Of a stretch of 64,000 nt of DNA, positions 1 through 7,913 are shown piece by piece (position 1 is the first letter of the stretch; each line of letters begins with the position of its first letter). The notes beneath the pieces were generated by a model that was given only the letters and a program-made list of their open reading frames with translations, was not told where the DNA came from and made no database searches. The translations under genes were made by a program, and so were the position numbers. Source of the stretch: Variovorax sp. DXTD-1 (GTDB taxonomy: Bacteria > Pseudomonadota > Gammaproteobacteria > Burkholderiales > Burkholderiaceae_C); assembly GCF_003984625.1 (NCBI RefSeq), contig NZ_RWKH01000011.1, forward strand, positions 62,001 through 126,000. The letters are read 5' to 3'.

Positions 1-1183
1 TCTTCAGGTACTCGGCACGGGCGGCCACGGCGGTGTCCGTGAAATCGGTGAACACGCCGTCCACGCCGAGCTTGTAATAGATGGCGTACTCGTTCTTGCC
101 ATCCTTGTTGTAGTCGGCGGCCAGGCGGCGCGACTCGTTGCGGAAGGTGAACGGGTGCACGAACAAGCCCGCCTTGTGGGCATCGGCCACCAGCGTGGTG
201 GGCGAAATCGACGTCGCATCGGCATCGTTGATCTTGCCGTCCTTGTTGACGTCGAGCGGCTTGCCGTCGGAACCGATGCTGCCCTTGATGCTCACGATGT
301 AGCGCTTCCACGGGCCGATGCCGTCGGCATAGGTCTTGATTTCGGCCAGTCCGGCGGGCGTGACCATCACGTCGAAGTTGCGCTTGTCGCCCGCCTTGGT
401 CCATTCGTAGGGGCGGTCGACCGGCACGGCGTAGGTCATGGCGCCGGTCTTCATGTCGATGCCGTCGCCGTCGATCAGCTGGATGAGCCGAGTGTTCAGG
501 CCCTTGGCTTTCATGTACTTGAGGCTGCCCGGCTCGAACGACTGCACGTAGATGGGCGCGGTCTTGCTGTTCCAGCCTGCGGCGTTGATGGCGGCGATGA
601 CCTTGTCTTCCATCGGCAGCCCCAGGTCGCGGAAGTAGGTCGGGTTCTTGGTCTCGGGATAGATCGCGATGGTGCGGCCGGTTTCCTTCGACTTGGCCTT
701 GGCGAAATCGATGATCTCCTGGAAGGTCGGGACCTTGAACTTGCCGTTGAATTCCTGCGGGCGCTCGGGGTCGGTCGAAATACCGCCCAGCATCTTGATT
801 TCGGCCAGCGTGAAGTCGTTGCTGAACCAGCCGCTCTGGGTTTCCCCGTCGATCTTGATGGTCTTCTTGCGCGAGGCGAAACGCGGGTGCTTGGCCACGT
901 CGGTGCTGATGGCCAGGTTGGGGTCGTGGCGGGCGATGAGCACGCCGTCCTTGGTGGAGACCAGGTCCATCTCGATCACGTCGGCGCCCAGTTCGATGGC
1001 GCGCGCATAGGCTTCGAGCGTCTGCTCGGGCAGGTACCCCGAGGCACCGCGGTGCGCAATGACCAGCGGCGGCTGGCCGTCGAGCGTCAGCAGCTTTCCG
1101 GACGAACCGGCGGGGCCGGTGGTACCGCAGGCGGCAAGGCAGAGCGCCGCGGTTGCAGAGAGAGCCAGCTGAAGGTTGCGCAT
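1..1183 (-). CDS. glpQ: Glycerophosphodiester phosphodiesterase, GlpQ-type lipoprotein (3' end cut by window)
   Basis: Hydrolyses glycerophosphodiesters to glycerol-3-phosphate and an alcohol, outside the inner membrane. The protein begins MRNLQLALSATAALCLAACG, a lipoprotein signal ending in LAAC. The catalytic HRGASG motif follows about 40 residues later, and EMDLV, the usual metal/substrate segment, comes after it. The start at 1183 is preceded by GGAGAA; an in-frame ATG at 1198 is possible but has no better ribosome site. Two calcium-loop-like stretches are inserted near the C-terminus: DVNKDGKINDAD (about 218-253) and DYNKDGKNEY (about 86-115). The reading frame is open at base 1, so the last residues are missing. 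Family assignment is firm. Extracytoplasmic location is inferred from the signal. Confidence 0.9.
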   Translation of the reverse strand, partial: MRNLQLALSATAALCLAACGTTGPAGSSGKLLTLDGQPPLVIAHRGASGYLPEQTLEAYARAIELGADVIEMDLVSTKDGVLIARHDPNLAISTDVAKHPRFASRKKTIKIDGETQSGWFSNDFTLAEIKMLGGISTDPERPQEFNGKFKVPTFQEIIDFAKAKSKETGRTIAIYPETKNPTYFRDLGLPMEDKVIAAINAAGWNSKTAPIYVQSFEPGSLKYMKAKGLNTRLIQLIDGDGIDMKTGAMTYAVPVDRPYEWTKAGDKRNFDVMVTPAGLAEIKTYADGIGPWKRYIVSIKGSIGSDGKPLDVNKDGKINDADATSISPTTLVADAHKAGLFVHPFTFRNESRRLAADYNKDGKNEYAIYYKLGVDGVFTDFTDTAVAARAEYLK

Positions 1184-1282
1184 CGTCTTTTTCTCCATCC
1201 AAAAGAGGCGCAGGGTACCCGCTTCGCATGACAGCGCCGGCAACCGCGGCGCGCAGCGCCGACTTCTTGGACAATCTGTTGC

Positions 1283-2449
1283 ATGCTCCATACGCTTTCC
1301 CCTCAAAGCCTCGCCCTGGCCCAGGCGCTCGTGCGCATGAACACCATCAGCGCGAACAGCAACCTCGAACTGATCGACCTCGCCCAGAGCCACCTGGCCG
1401 CGCTGGGCGTCAAAAGCCGCATCACCTACAACGCCGAACGCACCAAGGCCAACCTGTTCGCCACGCTCGGCGAAGGCAAGCCGGCCGGCGTCATCGTTTC
1501 GGGCCACACCGACACGGTGCCCTGGGATGGGCAGGAATGGAGCGTAGACCCGCTCTCCGCCGTGGTGCAGAACGAGCGCCTCTACGGCCGCGGCTCGGCG
1601 GACATGAAGAGCTTCATTGCCATCGCCCTTGCCAACGCCAAGCGCTTCCTGGAAAGCGACTCGCCTTACGCGGTGCACTTCGCCTTCAGCTATGAAGAAG
1701 AAATAGGCTGTTTCGGCGTGAAGGAACTCATTGCCGACATGCGCGACGCCAACATCAAGCCGCTCGCCTGCATCGTGGGCGAACCCACCAGCATGGTGCC
1801 GGCCATCGCGCACAAGGGCGTGTACCGCTACAAGTGCTGCGTGCGCGGCAAGGAGGCGCATTCGTCGCTCACGCCGCACTCGGTCAACGCCATCGAGATG
1901 GCGGCCCGCGTGGTGGGCAAGGTGCGCGACATGGCCGAGGGCTTCGAGCGCAGCGAGCCGCGCTACGAAGGCTTCGACGTGCCCTTCAGCACCGCGAGCG
2001 TGGGGCAGTTCCACGGCGGCATTGCCGACAACGTGGTGCCGCGCGACGCCGAGTTCCGCTACGAGTTCCGAGACCTTCCCACGGCCGATGCGAAGCGCAT
2101 GCAGGCCGACGTGCTGGCCTATGCCGCGAGCATCGAGCCCGCGATGAAGAAGGTGGCGCCGGATGCGGGCTTCAGGTTCGAAACGATCTGCGAGATCCCG
2201 AGCTTTCTTGGTGCGGCCGACGACCCCATCACGCTGCTTGCCCAGCGCCTGGCGGGCGAAGAGCGCACCACGCTGGTGGCCTTCGGCACCGAAGCGGGCC
2301 TTTTCAAGAACGCCGGCATCCCCACCGTGGTGTGCGGCCCGGGCAGCATCAACCAGGCGCACCAGCCCGACGAGTTCGTGAGCCTGGAGCAGCTGGCGCG
2401 CTGCGAACTGTTCATGGAACGCCTTGCGGCCACGCCCACCATTGGCTGA
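1283..2449 (+). CDS. argE: Acetylornithine deacetylase ArgE
   Basis: A 388-residue M20-family metallopeptidase-like enzyme that removes the acetyl group from N2-acetyl-L-ornithine in arginine synthesis, in the cytoplasm. Visible metal and catalytic residues are GHTDTVP (His75, Asp77), GRGSADMKS (Asp107) and the acidic YEEEIG cluster (about 138-140). The length matches the single-domain ArgE family. It is divergent from the GlpQ gene with about 100 bp between starts. The sequence GACAAT just upstream of the ATG could be a -10 element, which would give a very short leader. The next gene may overlap its 3' end. Related deacetylases such as succinyl-diaminopimelate desuccinylase are possible, but the sequence reads as ArgE. 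Confidence 0.9.
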   Translation: MLHTLSPQSLALAQALVRMNTISANSNLELIDLAQSHLAALGVKSRITYNAERTKANLFATLGEGKPAGVIVSGHTDTVPWDGQEWSVDPLSAVVQNERLYGRGSADMKSFIAIALANAKRFLESDSPYAVHFAFSYEEEIGCFGVKELIADMRDANIKPLACIVGEPTSMVPAIAHKGVYRYKCCVRGKEAHSSLTPHSVNAIEMAARVVGKVRDMAEGFERSEPRYEGFDVPFSTASVGQFHGGIADNVVPRDAEFRYEFRDLPTADAKRMQADVLAYAASIEPAMKKVAPDAGFRFETICEIPSFLGAADDPITLLAQRLAGEERTTLVAFGTEAGLFKNAGIPTVVCGPGSINQAHQPDEFVSLEQLARCELFMERLAATPTIG

Positions 2450-3704
2450 AGACCACCACGGCAGCGGCGCGCTGCAACGCATGAAGCGCGTCGCGCTGGG
2501 CCTGCTGTGCGCCGCGGCGCTGCTGTATGCGCTGGCCAGCGCGCTGCACGGCGAGCACGCGGCCTGGGGCTACGTGGCCGCCTTTGCAGAGGCCGCGATG
2601 GTTGGCGCCATTGCCGACTGGTTCGCGGTGGTGGCACTGTTCCGCCATCCGCTGGGTTTGCCGATTCCGCACACGGCCATCATCCCGAGCAACAAGGACC
2701 GCATCGGCGCCAAGCTGGCCGGCTTCATCTGCAACAACTTTCTCGGCACCGAGCAGGTGCTGGCCAAGCTGCGGGCATTCGACGCGGCCGGCCGCATTGC
2801 CGACTGGCTGGCGCGCCCCGCCAGCGGCGAGAAGCTGGGCGAATGGGGCGTGGCGGCCACGCGCTACGGCCTCTCGGCATTCGACGACGAGCGGGTTCGC
2901 GCCTTCATGGGCCGCGCCGCCGCGGCCGGTCTCGAGAAGATCGACCTCTCGCGCCTGACCGGCCAGGCGCTGGACGCACTCACCGCGGGCGGGCGCCACC
3001 AGGCCCTGCTCGACGATGTGCTGCAGCAGGTGGCCGGCCTGCTCGAAGGCGAAGAGATTCAGGCGCACATCACCGAAGCCATTGCGCGAGAGATAAGAAC
3101 GCTGCGCTACGTGGGGCTCGACCAGGTCGCGGCCAAGCTCGCCACGCGCAAGATCGTGGCGGCCGTGGCGCGCACCATTGCCGAGCTGGCGGCCGAACCG
3201 GGCCACCCGATGCGCAAGCGCTTCGACCACTTTGTCGACGACTTCGTGGTGCGGCTCAAGCTCGACCCCGAGTTCCAGCAGCGCGGTGAACAGATCCGCG
3301 CCGAGCTGATGGCCCACCCCGCGCTGGGCGACTACCTGCATGGGTTGTGGGGCGAGCTGCTCGCGTGGCTGCACGACGACCTGGGCCGGGGCGATTCGAC
3401 GATCCGCCGCCGCATCGCGTCGATGGCCGGCGCGCTGGGCGCGCGCCTGCAGGCCGACGAAGCGATCCGCCGCTGGATCAACGAGCAGATAGAAGCCGCA
3501 GCGCCGCTGGCCATCGAACGCTACCGCGAAGACATCCGGCGCTACATCGAAGAGCGGGTCGCCGAATGGAATGCGGACGAAATGACCGTGGAGCTCGAAC
3601 GCAACATCGGCCGCGACCTGCAGTTCATTCGCATCAACGGCACGCTGGTGGGCGGGCTGGTGGGGCTGTTGATCCACACGGCGACGCAGCTGCTGCGCGG
3701 GTAA
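2442..3704 (+). CDS. DUF445 family membrane-anchored protein
   Basis: About 420 residues. One N-terminal hydrophobic segment (MKRVALGLLCAAALLYALAS) is followed by the DUF445 signature region (GAIADWFAVVALFRHPLG, IPHTAIIPSNKDRIG), a long, mostly helical charged region, and a C-terminal hydrophobic segment (GTLVGGLVGLLIHTATQLL). The family includes E. coli YjiN; its function is unknown. The start is uncertain: TTG at 2424 or 2442, overlapping the end of argE, or ATG at 2481. I favour an upstream start because homologues usually carry a short charged stretch ending in RMK before the membrane segment. Translational coupling to argE is likely. Confidence 0.8.
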   Translation: MAEDHHGSGALQRMKRVALGLLCAAALLYALASALHGEHAAWGYVAAFAEAAMVGAIADWFAVVALFRHPLGLPIPHTAIIPSNKDRIGAKLAGFICNNFLGTEQVLAKLRAFDAAGRIADWLARPASGEKLGEWGVAATRYGLSAFDDERVRAFMGRAAAAGLEKIDLSRLTGQALDALTAGGRHQALLDDVLQQVAGLLEGEEIQAHITEAIAREIRTLRYVGLDQVAAKLATRKIVAAVARTIAELAAEPGHPMRKRFDHFVDDFVVRLKLDPEFQQRGEQIRAELMAHPALGDYLHGLWGELLAWLHDDLGRGDSTIRRRIASMAGALGARLQADEAIRRWINEQIEAAAPLAIERYREDIRRYIEERVAEWNADEMTVELERNIGRDLQFIRINGTLVGGLVGLLIHTATQLLRG

Positions 3705-3940
3705 TCGACGGCAGGCAAAAGTCCGCATGAGTCAGTTCTCACTGTCTCTTGAATTTTTACCCTGCCTCGCGGGCCATGTGTTGTTGACCGCCCATGCGCC
3801 GCAGCATTGCCCCGGGAGACAATCGAGGGCTTGTACGCAAGCGCTCCATCTTTCGCAGACGCGTTTCGACACGCGGTCTGGCGTCCGCCGACTACTACGG
3901 CTACGCACCGCTCGCACTCCGTGATCCCTTTTGCCTGTTC

Positions 3941-4885
3941 ATGCACCCTGCCAACCCCGCCCATCCCTTTTTGACGAACCGCAGAGTCGTTTTTTTCCTC
4001 GCCCTTCTGTGCTGCGTGCTCTGGGGCAGTTCGTATCCGGCCATCAAGGGCGGATATGCGTTGTTCGGCATTGCCCCTGCCGACGTGCCCTCCAAGCTCG
4101 TCTTCGCAGGCTGGCGCTTCCTGGTCGCAGGCCTGCTCCTGCTCGTCTACGCCGTGGCCAGTGGCCAGGCGGTGCGAGGCTTCACGCGGCGGGAGTGGAC
4201 GCAGATCTCGCTACTGGGCCTGACGCAGACGACGCTTCAATACGTGTTCTTCTACGTCGGCCTGGCGTACACCAGCGGGGTGAAGAGTTCGATCATGAAC
4301 GCCACCGGCACCTTCTTCAGCGTGCTGCTGGCGCACTTCATCTTCCACAACGATCGACTGAGCTTCAACAAGGTGGTGGGGTGCATCGCGGGTTTCGCGG
4401 GCGTGATGGTGGTTAACCTCGGGTCAGGCTTGGGCGGCATCCCGTCCTTCGAATTCACGTTGCTCGGCGAAGGCTTCGTGGTCATTGCGGCTTTGGTTCT
4501 GGCCGCTGCGAGCATCTACGGCAAGCGCATCTCCCAGGGCATCGATCCGATCGTGATGACGGGATTGCAGCTTTCAATTGGCGGTGCCGCACTGCTGGTG
4601 GGCGGATACGCGAGCGGTGGCCATCTTTCGGGCTTCACTCCCGCCTCGACGGCGCTGCTGGTGTACATGGCTGTACTGTCCTCACTGGCGATCTCCATCT
4701 GGAGCCTGCTGCTCAAATACAACCGCGTGAGCATGATTACGGCCTTCAACTTTATGGTGCCGGTCTTCGGTGTGGCCTTGTCGAGCCTCTTCCTGCATGA
4801 GAGCCTCTTGGACTGGCGCTACGCGGCGGCCACGGTGCTAGTCTGCGGTGGCATCTGGCTCGTGACAAAGGAGCCGGCTGCCTGA
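3941..4885 (+). CDS. EamA/DMT-family transporter
   Basis: A 314-residue inner-membrane protein with about ten hydrophobic segments in two EamA repeats. The first repeat begins FLALLCCVLWGSSYPAIK, and the second ends YAAATVLVCGGIWLVTKE. The DMT superfamily exports small metabolites or amino acids; no substrate can be read from sequence. The open frame extends upstream to 3794, but that part is arginine-rich and non-hydrophobic, so ATG 3941 is the best start. Neighbours do not suggest a substrate. The 236 bp before it (3705-3940) hold no recognisable gene. Confidence 0.85.
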   Translation: MHPANPAHPFLTNRRVVFFLALLCCVLWGSSYPAIKGGYALFGIAPADVPSKLVFAGWRFLVAGLLLLVYAVASGQAVRGFTRREWTQISLLGLTQTTLQYVFFYVGLAYTSGVKSSIMNATGTFFSVLLAHFIFHNDRLSFNKVVGCIAGFAGVMVVNLGSGLGGIPSFEFTLLGEGFVVIAALVLAAASIYGKRISQGIDPIVMTGLQLSIGGAALLVGGYASGGHLSGFTPASTALLVYMAVLSSLAISIWSLLLKYNRVSMITAFNFMVPVFGVALSSLFLHESLLDWRYAAATVLVCGGIWLVTKEPAA

Positions 4886-5063
4886 GGTCTTCTGCCCCGC
4901 CCGGCGCAGCCTCACCTTCCAAGGGTGGTCGCGGCCCGCGGCGAAAGTGCCATCCGATGCGGCTGTGCCCTTTCTCCGCTTGTTCCCTAGCAGCGCCGCT
5001 GTGCGCTGACCTGTCGCGAGACTACAAGTCGGCCAGCAGCGGACACTCGCCGCCTTTCTCAAT

Positions 5064-5942
5064 TCAGGCCTCCACGGGAACGTGGAAATCGATAAATGCT
5101 CCTGGCTGCTGCGGATCGAAACGGCCGTCATAGAGCTCAAAGTCGGGACCGTCGGCGACCTTCAAGTCCGAGGTCGGGATCAACTCGCCCCATATGGATG
5201 CCAGAGCCTCCTTGACCTGCGGTTGCAGCGCCGTGCCATTGAGGGTGATTCGGAACACGACGTAGGTTGCGGCCGGGATCTCCATCGTCGAGAAATTGGA
5301 CGGCGGCACGCAGGTGGATTCGACACCGACACCTGCCATGTACTGAAAACAGCCCTCGGCCTTGTCAGCAATGGAGACAACACCATAGGTCGCCCAGCTC
5401 TGGACCTGGCCTGCGAATGGCAGCGCACCGATCAACGCGGACCACAACTGCGGGATCTCCGACTTGGTAGCCTCGTCGAAGCGGCGCGAAGGGCCGGCGA
5501 CGCGGAAAGCGGGCATCGCTACGAGCTCGGGCAAACGAGAGACGGATGTATTCTGTGCAGGAGTGAGGTTCATAGGATATTGGCCTTCAATGGGTTCGAC
5601 CGCGAATCCGCTGCGGAACCGGCCCGGGGAGACGCCGAACAGGCGCTTGAACGCGCGCGTGAACGCCTCCTGGGATTCAAATCCGCAGTCGAACGCAAGA
5701 TCGACGAGCTTCAGGTCTGGCTCATCGCAGAGCCGTCGGGCCCCGCGCACGAGTCTGCGGCCGCGCACATAGGCCATGACGCTGCGGCCCATGCGTGCGG
5801 TGAACAGCCGTGAGAAGTGATACGGCGACAGGCCAACCTGCGCCGCGACCAATTCCAGAGTCAACGACTGGTCGAGCTGCTGCTCAATCCAGACAGCGAC
5901 GCTCGAGAGCGGGTCGAGGACTGGTGGTGCCGTGCTGTTCAT
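5064..5942 (-). CDS. AraC-family regulator with GyrI-like effector domain
   Basis: A 292-residue transcription factor. Unlike most of the family, the two helix-turn-helix motifs of AraC/XylS type are N-terminal (about residues 10-110, including LELVAAQVGLSPYHFSRLF and FDCGFESQEAFTRAFKRLFG). A GyrI-like ligand domain fills residues 130-292. This arrangement is that of the Rob/SoxS-like multidrug-sensing AraC proteins, so it probably senses a small hydrophobic or cationic compound. It sits between the EamA exporter (convergent, 178 bp away) and a transposon-like element whose nearest end lies about 110 bp upstream of the start. Its target is not evident. Confidence 0.88.
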   Translation of the reverse strand: MNSTAPPVLDPLSSVAVWIEQQLDQSLTLELVAAQVGLSPYHFSRLFTARMGRSVMAYVRGRRLVRGARRLCDEPDLKLVDLAFDCGFESQEAFTRAFKRLFGVSPGRFRSGFAVEPIEGQYPMNLTPAQNTSVSRLPELVAMPAFRVAGPSRRFDEATKSEIPQLWSALIGALPFAGQVQSWATYGVVSIADKAEGCFQYMAGVGVESTCVPPSNFSTMEIPAATYVVFRITLNGTALQPQVKEALASIWGELIPTSDLKVADGPDFELYDGRFDPQQPGAFIDFHVPVEA

Positions 5943-6051
5943 GGCTGGATCATGTCAAAGGGATGGCTTCGCGTCTTGACCGAATTTGCTGTGCAGACAC
6001 ACCTCGCCTCCATAGCCAAGAGTTGCCGCTCGCAAGCGACCGGCTGCAGTC

Positions 6052-6218
6052 GGCCGATTCTGTTGAAAAACTCGGTCGCAGCGTTCACCGCTGCACCGTG
6101 GCGAAAATCGACCTCTCAGATCGACCCAGGATCGACGATCGCGGCCCAGGGAATGGTTTGACCACCCCTGCAAATGTGCCCAAGAGAGCGCAATTCGAGT
6201 TTTTCAACAGAATCGGCC
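6052..6218 (+). mobile_element. 167-bp MITE-like element, copy 1
   Basis: The element begins GGCCGATTCTGTTGAAAAAC and ends with the exact reverse complement, giving 23-bp perfect terminal inverted repeats. It is too short to encode a transposase, and I see no reading frame that makes sense within it. It is base-for-base identical to the element at 7086-7252 in opposite orientation. The structure matches a non-autonomous miniature inverted-repeat element mobilised in trans; the parent element family was not identified. No flanking target duplication could be recognised. Confidence 0.75.
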
Positions 6219-6247
6219 AGAAGCAGACATTCGCCTATACGTCTCAA

Positions 6248-6403
6248 ATGCTTGGCGCGCTCGTCTCCCCATGGTCTTGTCTCGGCGCCGCTGTCGGCTT
6301 GGCACTCGCGGTGGTGGTCCATTGGGCCGCGCCAGTTGACGTCGACACAGTTCAGGCCGGGACATGGTTGGTGGGCATCGGTTGGATTGCTGGCCTTGCA
6401 TAG
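6248..6403 (+). CDS. Possible 51-residue membrane peptide or gene remnant
   Basis: The open frame starts MLGALVSPWSCLGAAVGLAL and continues hydrophobic (AVVVHW), then ends TWLVGIGWIAGLA. It has two plausible membrane segments and an amino-acid makeup that looks protein-like rather than random. There is no clear ribosome site before the ATG, and the frame runs upstream into the 167-bp element. It could therefore be the 3' remnant of a longer gene interrupted by that element. No homologue is recognised. Low confidence. Confidence 0.3.
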   Translation: MLGALVSPWSCLGAAVGLALAVVVHWAAPVDVDTVQAGTWLVGIGWIAGLA

Positions 6404-6619
6404 GACCTCATAGATCGTGGAAGCTCCAAGTAGCCGTCCGGCCCTCGACAACCGCTGTAGCCTCAGCAGGAAAGGCAGAATGCGGCCAAGACCGGAAGTT
6501 CGTTGCGGTCTTCCAGTTTTACTGACGAAGCGTGCTGACGCTGCTCAGACGATGACTAGAGTCGATCGATAACATCCGCGCGCACGTGCCACATTGCATC
6601 AGCCTGGAGGCCAATTTTG

Positions 6620-7063
6620 GTGAAATCATCGTTGCGCTTCGCAATGGCGCTTGTTCTATGCGTCGCCGGCTGCGACGTTGAATTTGGCTCCTTTACGAAA
6701 GATAGAGCTGCGGCGGAGGCCGCCGTCGCGAAGTTTCGCGCTCTATACGCCAGAGGCGACTATGAGGGCATTTACGCTCTTGGTGCGCCCGAGTTACAGC
6801 AGGCAATGACCCTTGCACAATTCGTCTCGGCCGCGCAGACGGCCACGGAAAATTTGGGCCCTCTGAAAAGCACACGACAGGCTGCGGCATCGTGCTTCCC
6901 CAATCAGGTACGTTTTGCCTATTCGAGCGAGTTTGAGAAGGGCCCCGCCACCGAATGGATGGCCTGGGCCGTTCACCGTGGGAAGGCGAACCTGGTCCTC
7001 TACAAAGTGACTCCAGGGCGCGAGACCATTTCTGCGGAAAGAGCGACTGCGTGCCCCGCGTAG
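6620..7063 (+). CDS. Small lipoprotein of unknown function between two inverted elements
   Basis: A 147-residue protein starting at GTG 6620, chosen because GGAGG lies at 6606-6610 with normal spacing; an adjacent TTG at 6617 is in frame. The N-terminus VKSSLRFAMALVLCVAGCD is a lipoprotein signal (lipobox LCVAGC). The rest is a small soluble domain (KFRALYARGDYEGIYALGAP, then a beta-rich half), which faintly resembles NTF2-like DUF4019/DUF3887 lipoproteins; that resemblance is an impression only. Base composition is visibly less GC-rich than the neighbours. The gene lies exactly between two identical inverted 167-bp elements, so recent acquisition is plausible. Confidence 0.6.
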   Translation: MKSSLRFAMALVLCVAGCDVEFGSFTKDRAAAEAAVAKFRALYARGDYEGIYALGAPELQQAMTLAQFVSAAQTATENLGPLKSTRQAAASCFPNQVRFAYSSEFEKGPATEWMAWAVHRGKANLVLYKVTPGRETISAERATACPA

Positions 7064-7085
7064 TACGCCGTCAAGGTCAAAAATC

Positions 7086-7252
7086 GGCCGATTCTGTTGA
7101 AAAACTCGAATTGCGCTCTCTTGGGCACATTTGCAGGGGTGGTCAAACCATTCCCTGGGCCGCGATCGTCGATCCTGGGTCGATCTGAGAGGTCGATTTT
7201 CGCCACGGTGCAGCGGTGAACGCTGCGACCGAGTTTTTCAACAGAATCGGCC
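7086..7252 (-). mobile_element. 167-bp MITE-like element, copy 2 (inverted)
   Basis: This is the exact reverse complement of the element at 6052-6218, with the same 23-bp terminal repeats. It starts 22 bp after the stop codon of the small lipoprotein gene. Complete identity between copies implies recent transposition or ongoing gene conversion. The two copies bracket 867 bp as a long inverted repeat, so homologous recombination could flip the enclosed gene. Confidence 0.75.
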
Positions 7253-7574
7253 AGGACCGGTCATTCGCTCCGCCCCTCCAACTAATTCGTACCCCGTATA
7301 TGTGGCCATTCAAGAAAGTCGTGGCGGTCTCGCCGATAGCGGTCGCCCCCTCTCCAGAGCGCTCTACGTAGACCGTCCCGTTTTGCCCGACAAGGTCTTC
7401 AACGGCCCTCTCCACTTGGTGCTCAAGTCGCTCGCGTGCGAGATGCCTAGATTTGCGATTCGACACTGATCCTGCTCCCGCTGCGGTTTGACACCTGAAC
7501 GTCTGCCGACCGAATTTTGACAGGCCGTGCAATCGACGGGTCTTGGCCGAATGCACCCTTCTTCGCCTCAAACA
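7253..7574. other. Gene-free stretch after MITE copy 2
   Basis: About 320 bp with no frame that has a convincing start, ribosome site and protein-like composition. On the minus strand, a frame reading VERAVEDLVGQNGTVYVER and onward is open and looks faintly protein-like. It runs into the 167-bp element on one side and the octamer repeat on the other, so at best it is a gene remnant. Composition is lower in GC than the surrounding genes. Confidence 0.4.
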
Positions 7575-7659
7575 CCACATCGCCACATCGCCACATCGCC
7601 ACATCGCCACATCGCCACATCGCCACATCGCCACATCGCCACATCGCCACATCGCCACA
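7575..7659. repeat. 8-bp tandem repeat, about 10.6 copies of CCACATCG
   Basis: Ten perfect head-to-tail copies of CCACATCG occupy 7575-7654, followed by a partial CCACA. Because 8 is not a multiple of 3, open frames through it give a periodic Trp/Cys-containing peptide on the minus strand, which is an artefact. The array is intergenic, about 255 bp upstream of the next gene start. Perfect repetition suggests recent slippage, so copy number probably varies between isolates. No regulatory role can be read from the sequence. Confidence 0.9.
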
Positions 7660-7913
7660 GCTTACCTAAGACGCTAGCGCCGAGGCCGCGAATCTCGCCG
7701 CTGACTTCCGAAGCTATTGAGACAACACCACGAATAATTCCATCTCCAGCGAAACAGCGATTCCCCTCTGGATGATCGTTGAAGCGCAGGTGGTTGACTC
7801 CGCATGGACACGGGAGCCAACCGCGCTGCGACTCGACACATGTCACGCGAGTGACTGCGCCGCATCCCCTTTCTCCTTCTAGACTGCACGCGCAACCACA
7901 AGAAGGAGAAGGC

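Noticed and set aside
155..1231. Plus-strand frame opposite the GlpQ gene
   Set aside because: The minus strand has the HRGASG motif and lipoprotein signal; the plus-strand translation shows no domain.
2412..3728. Long antisense open frame over the DUF445 gene
   Set aside because: It is an artefact of high GC, lacks protein-like features and a ribosome site, and the sense frame has a clear family signature. The same applies to other long antisense frames, such as those opposite the helicase, aldehyde dehydrogenase and mhaA genes.
6052..7252. Composite transposon with target-site duplication
   Set aside because: I compared the outer flanks and the flanks of each copy and found no convincing direct repeat, so a single composite insertion is not shown.
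7575..7659. CRISPR array
   Set aside because: The repeat is 8 bp with no spacers and there are no cas genes nearby; it is a simple tandem repeat.
7143..7660. Minus-strand open frame reading through the octamer repeat into MITE copy 2
   Set aside because: Its N-terminal half is the translated 8-bp repeat and its C-terminal half is the transposon-like element; there is no ribosome site, so it is an artefact.
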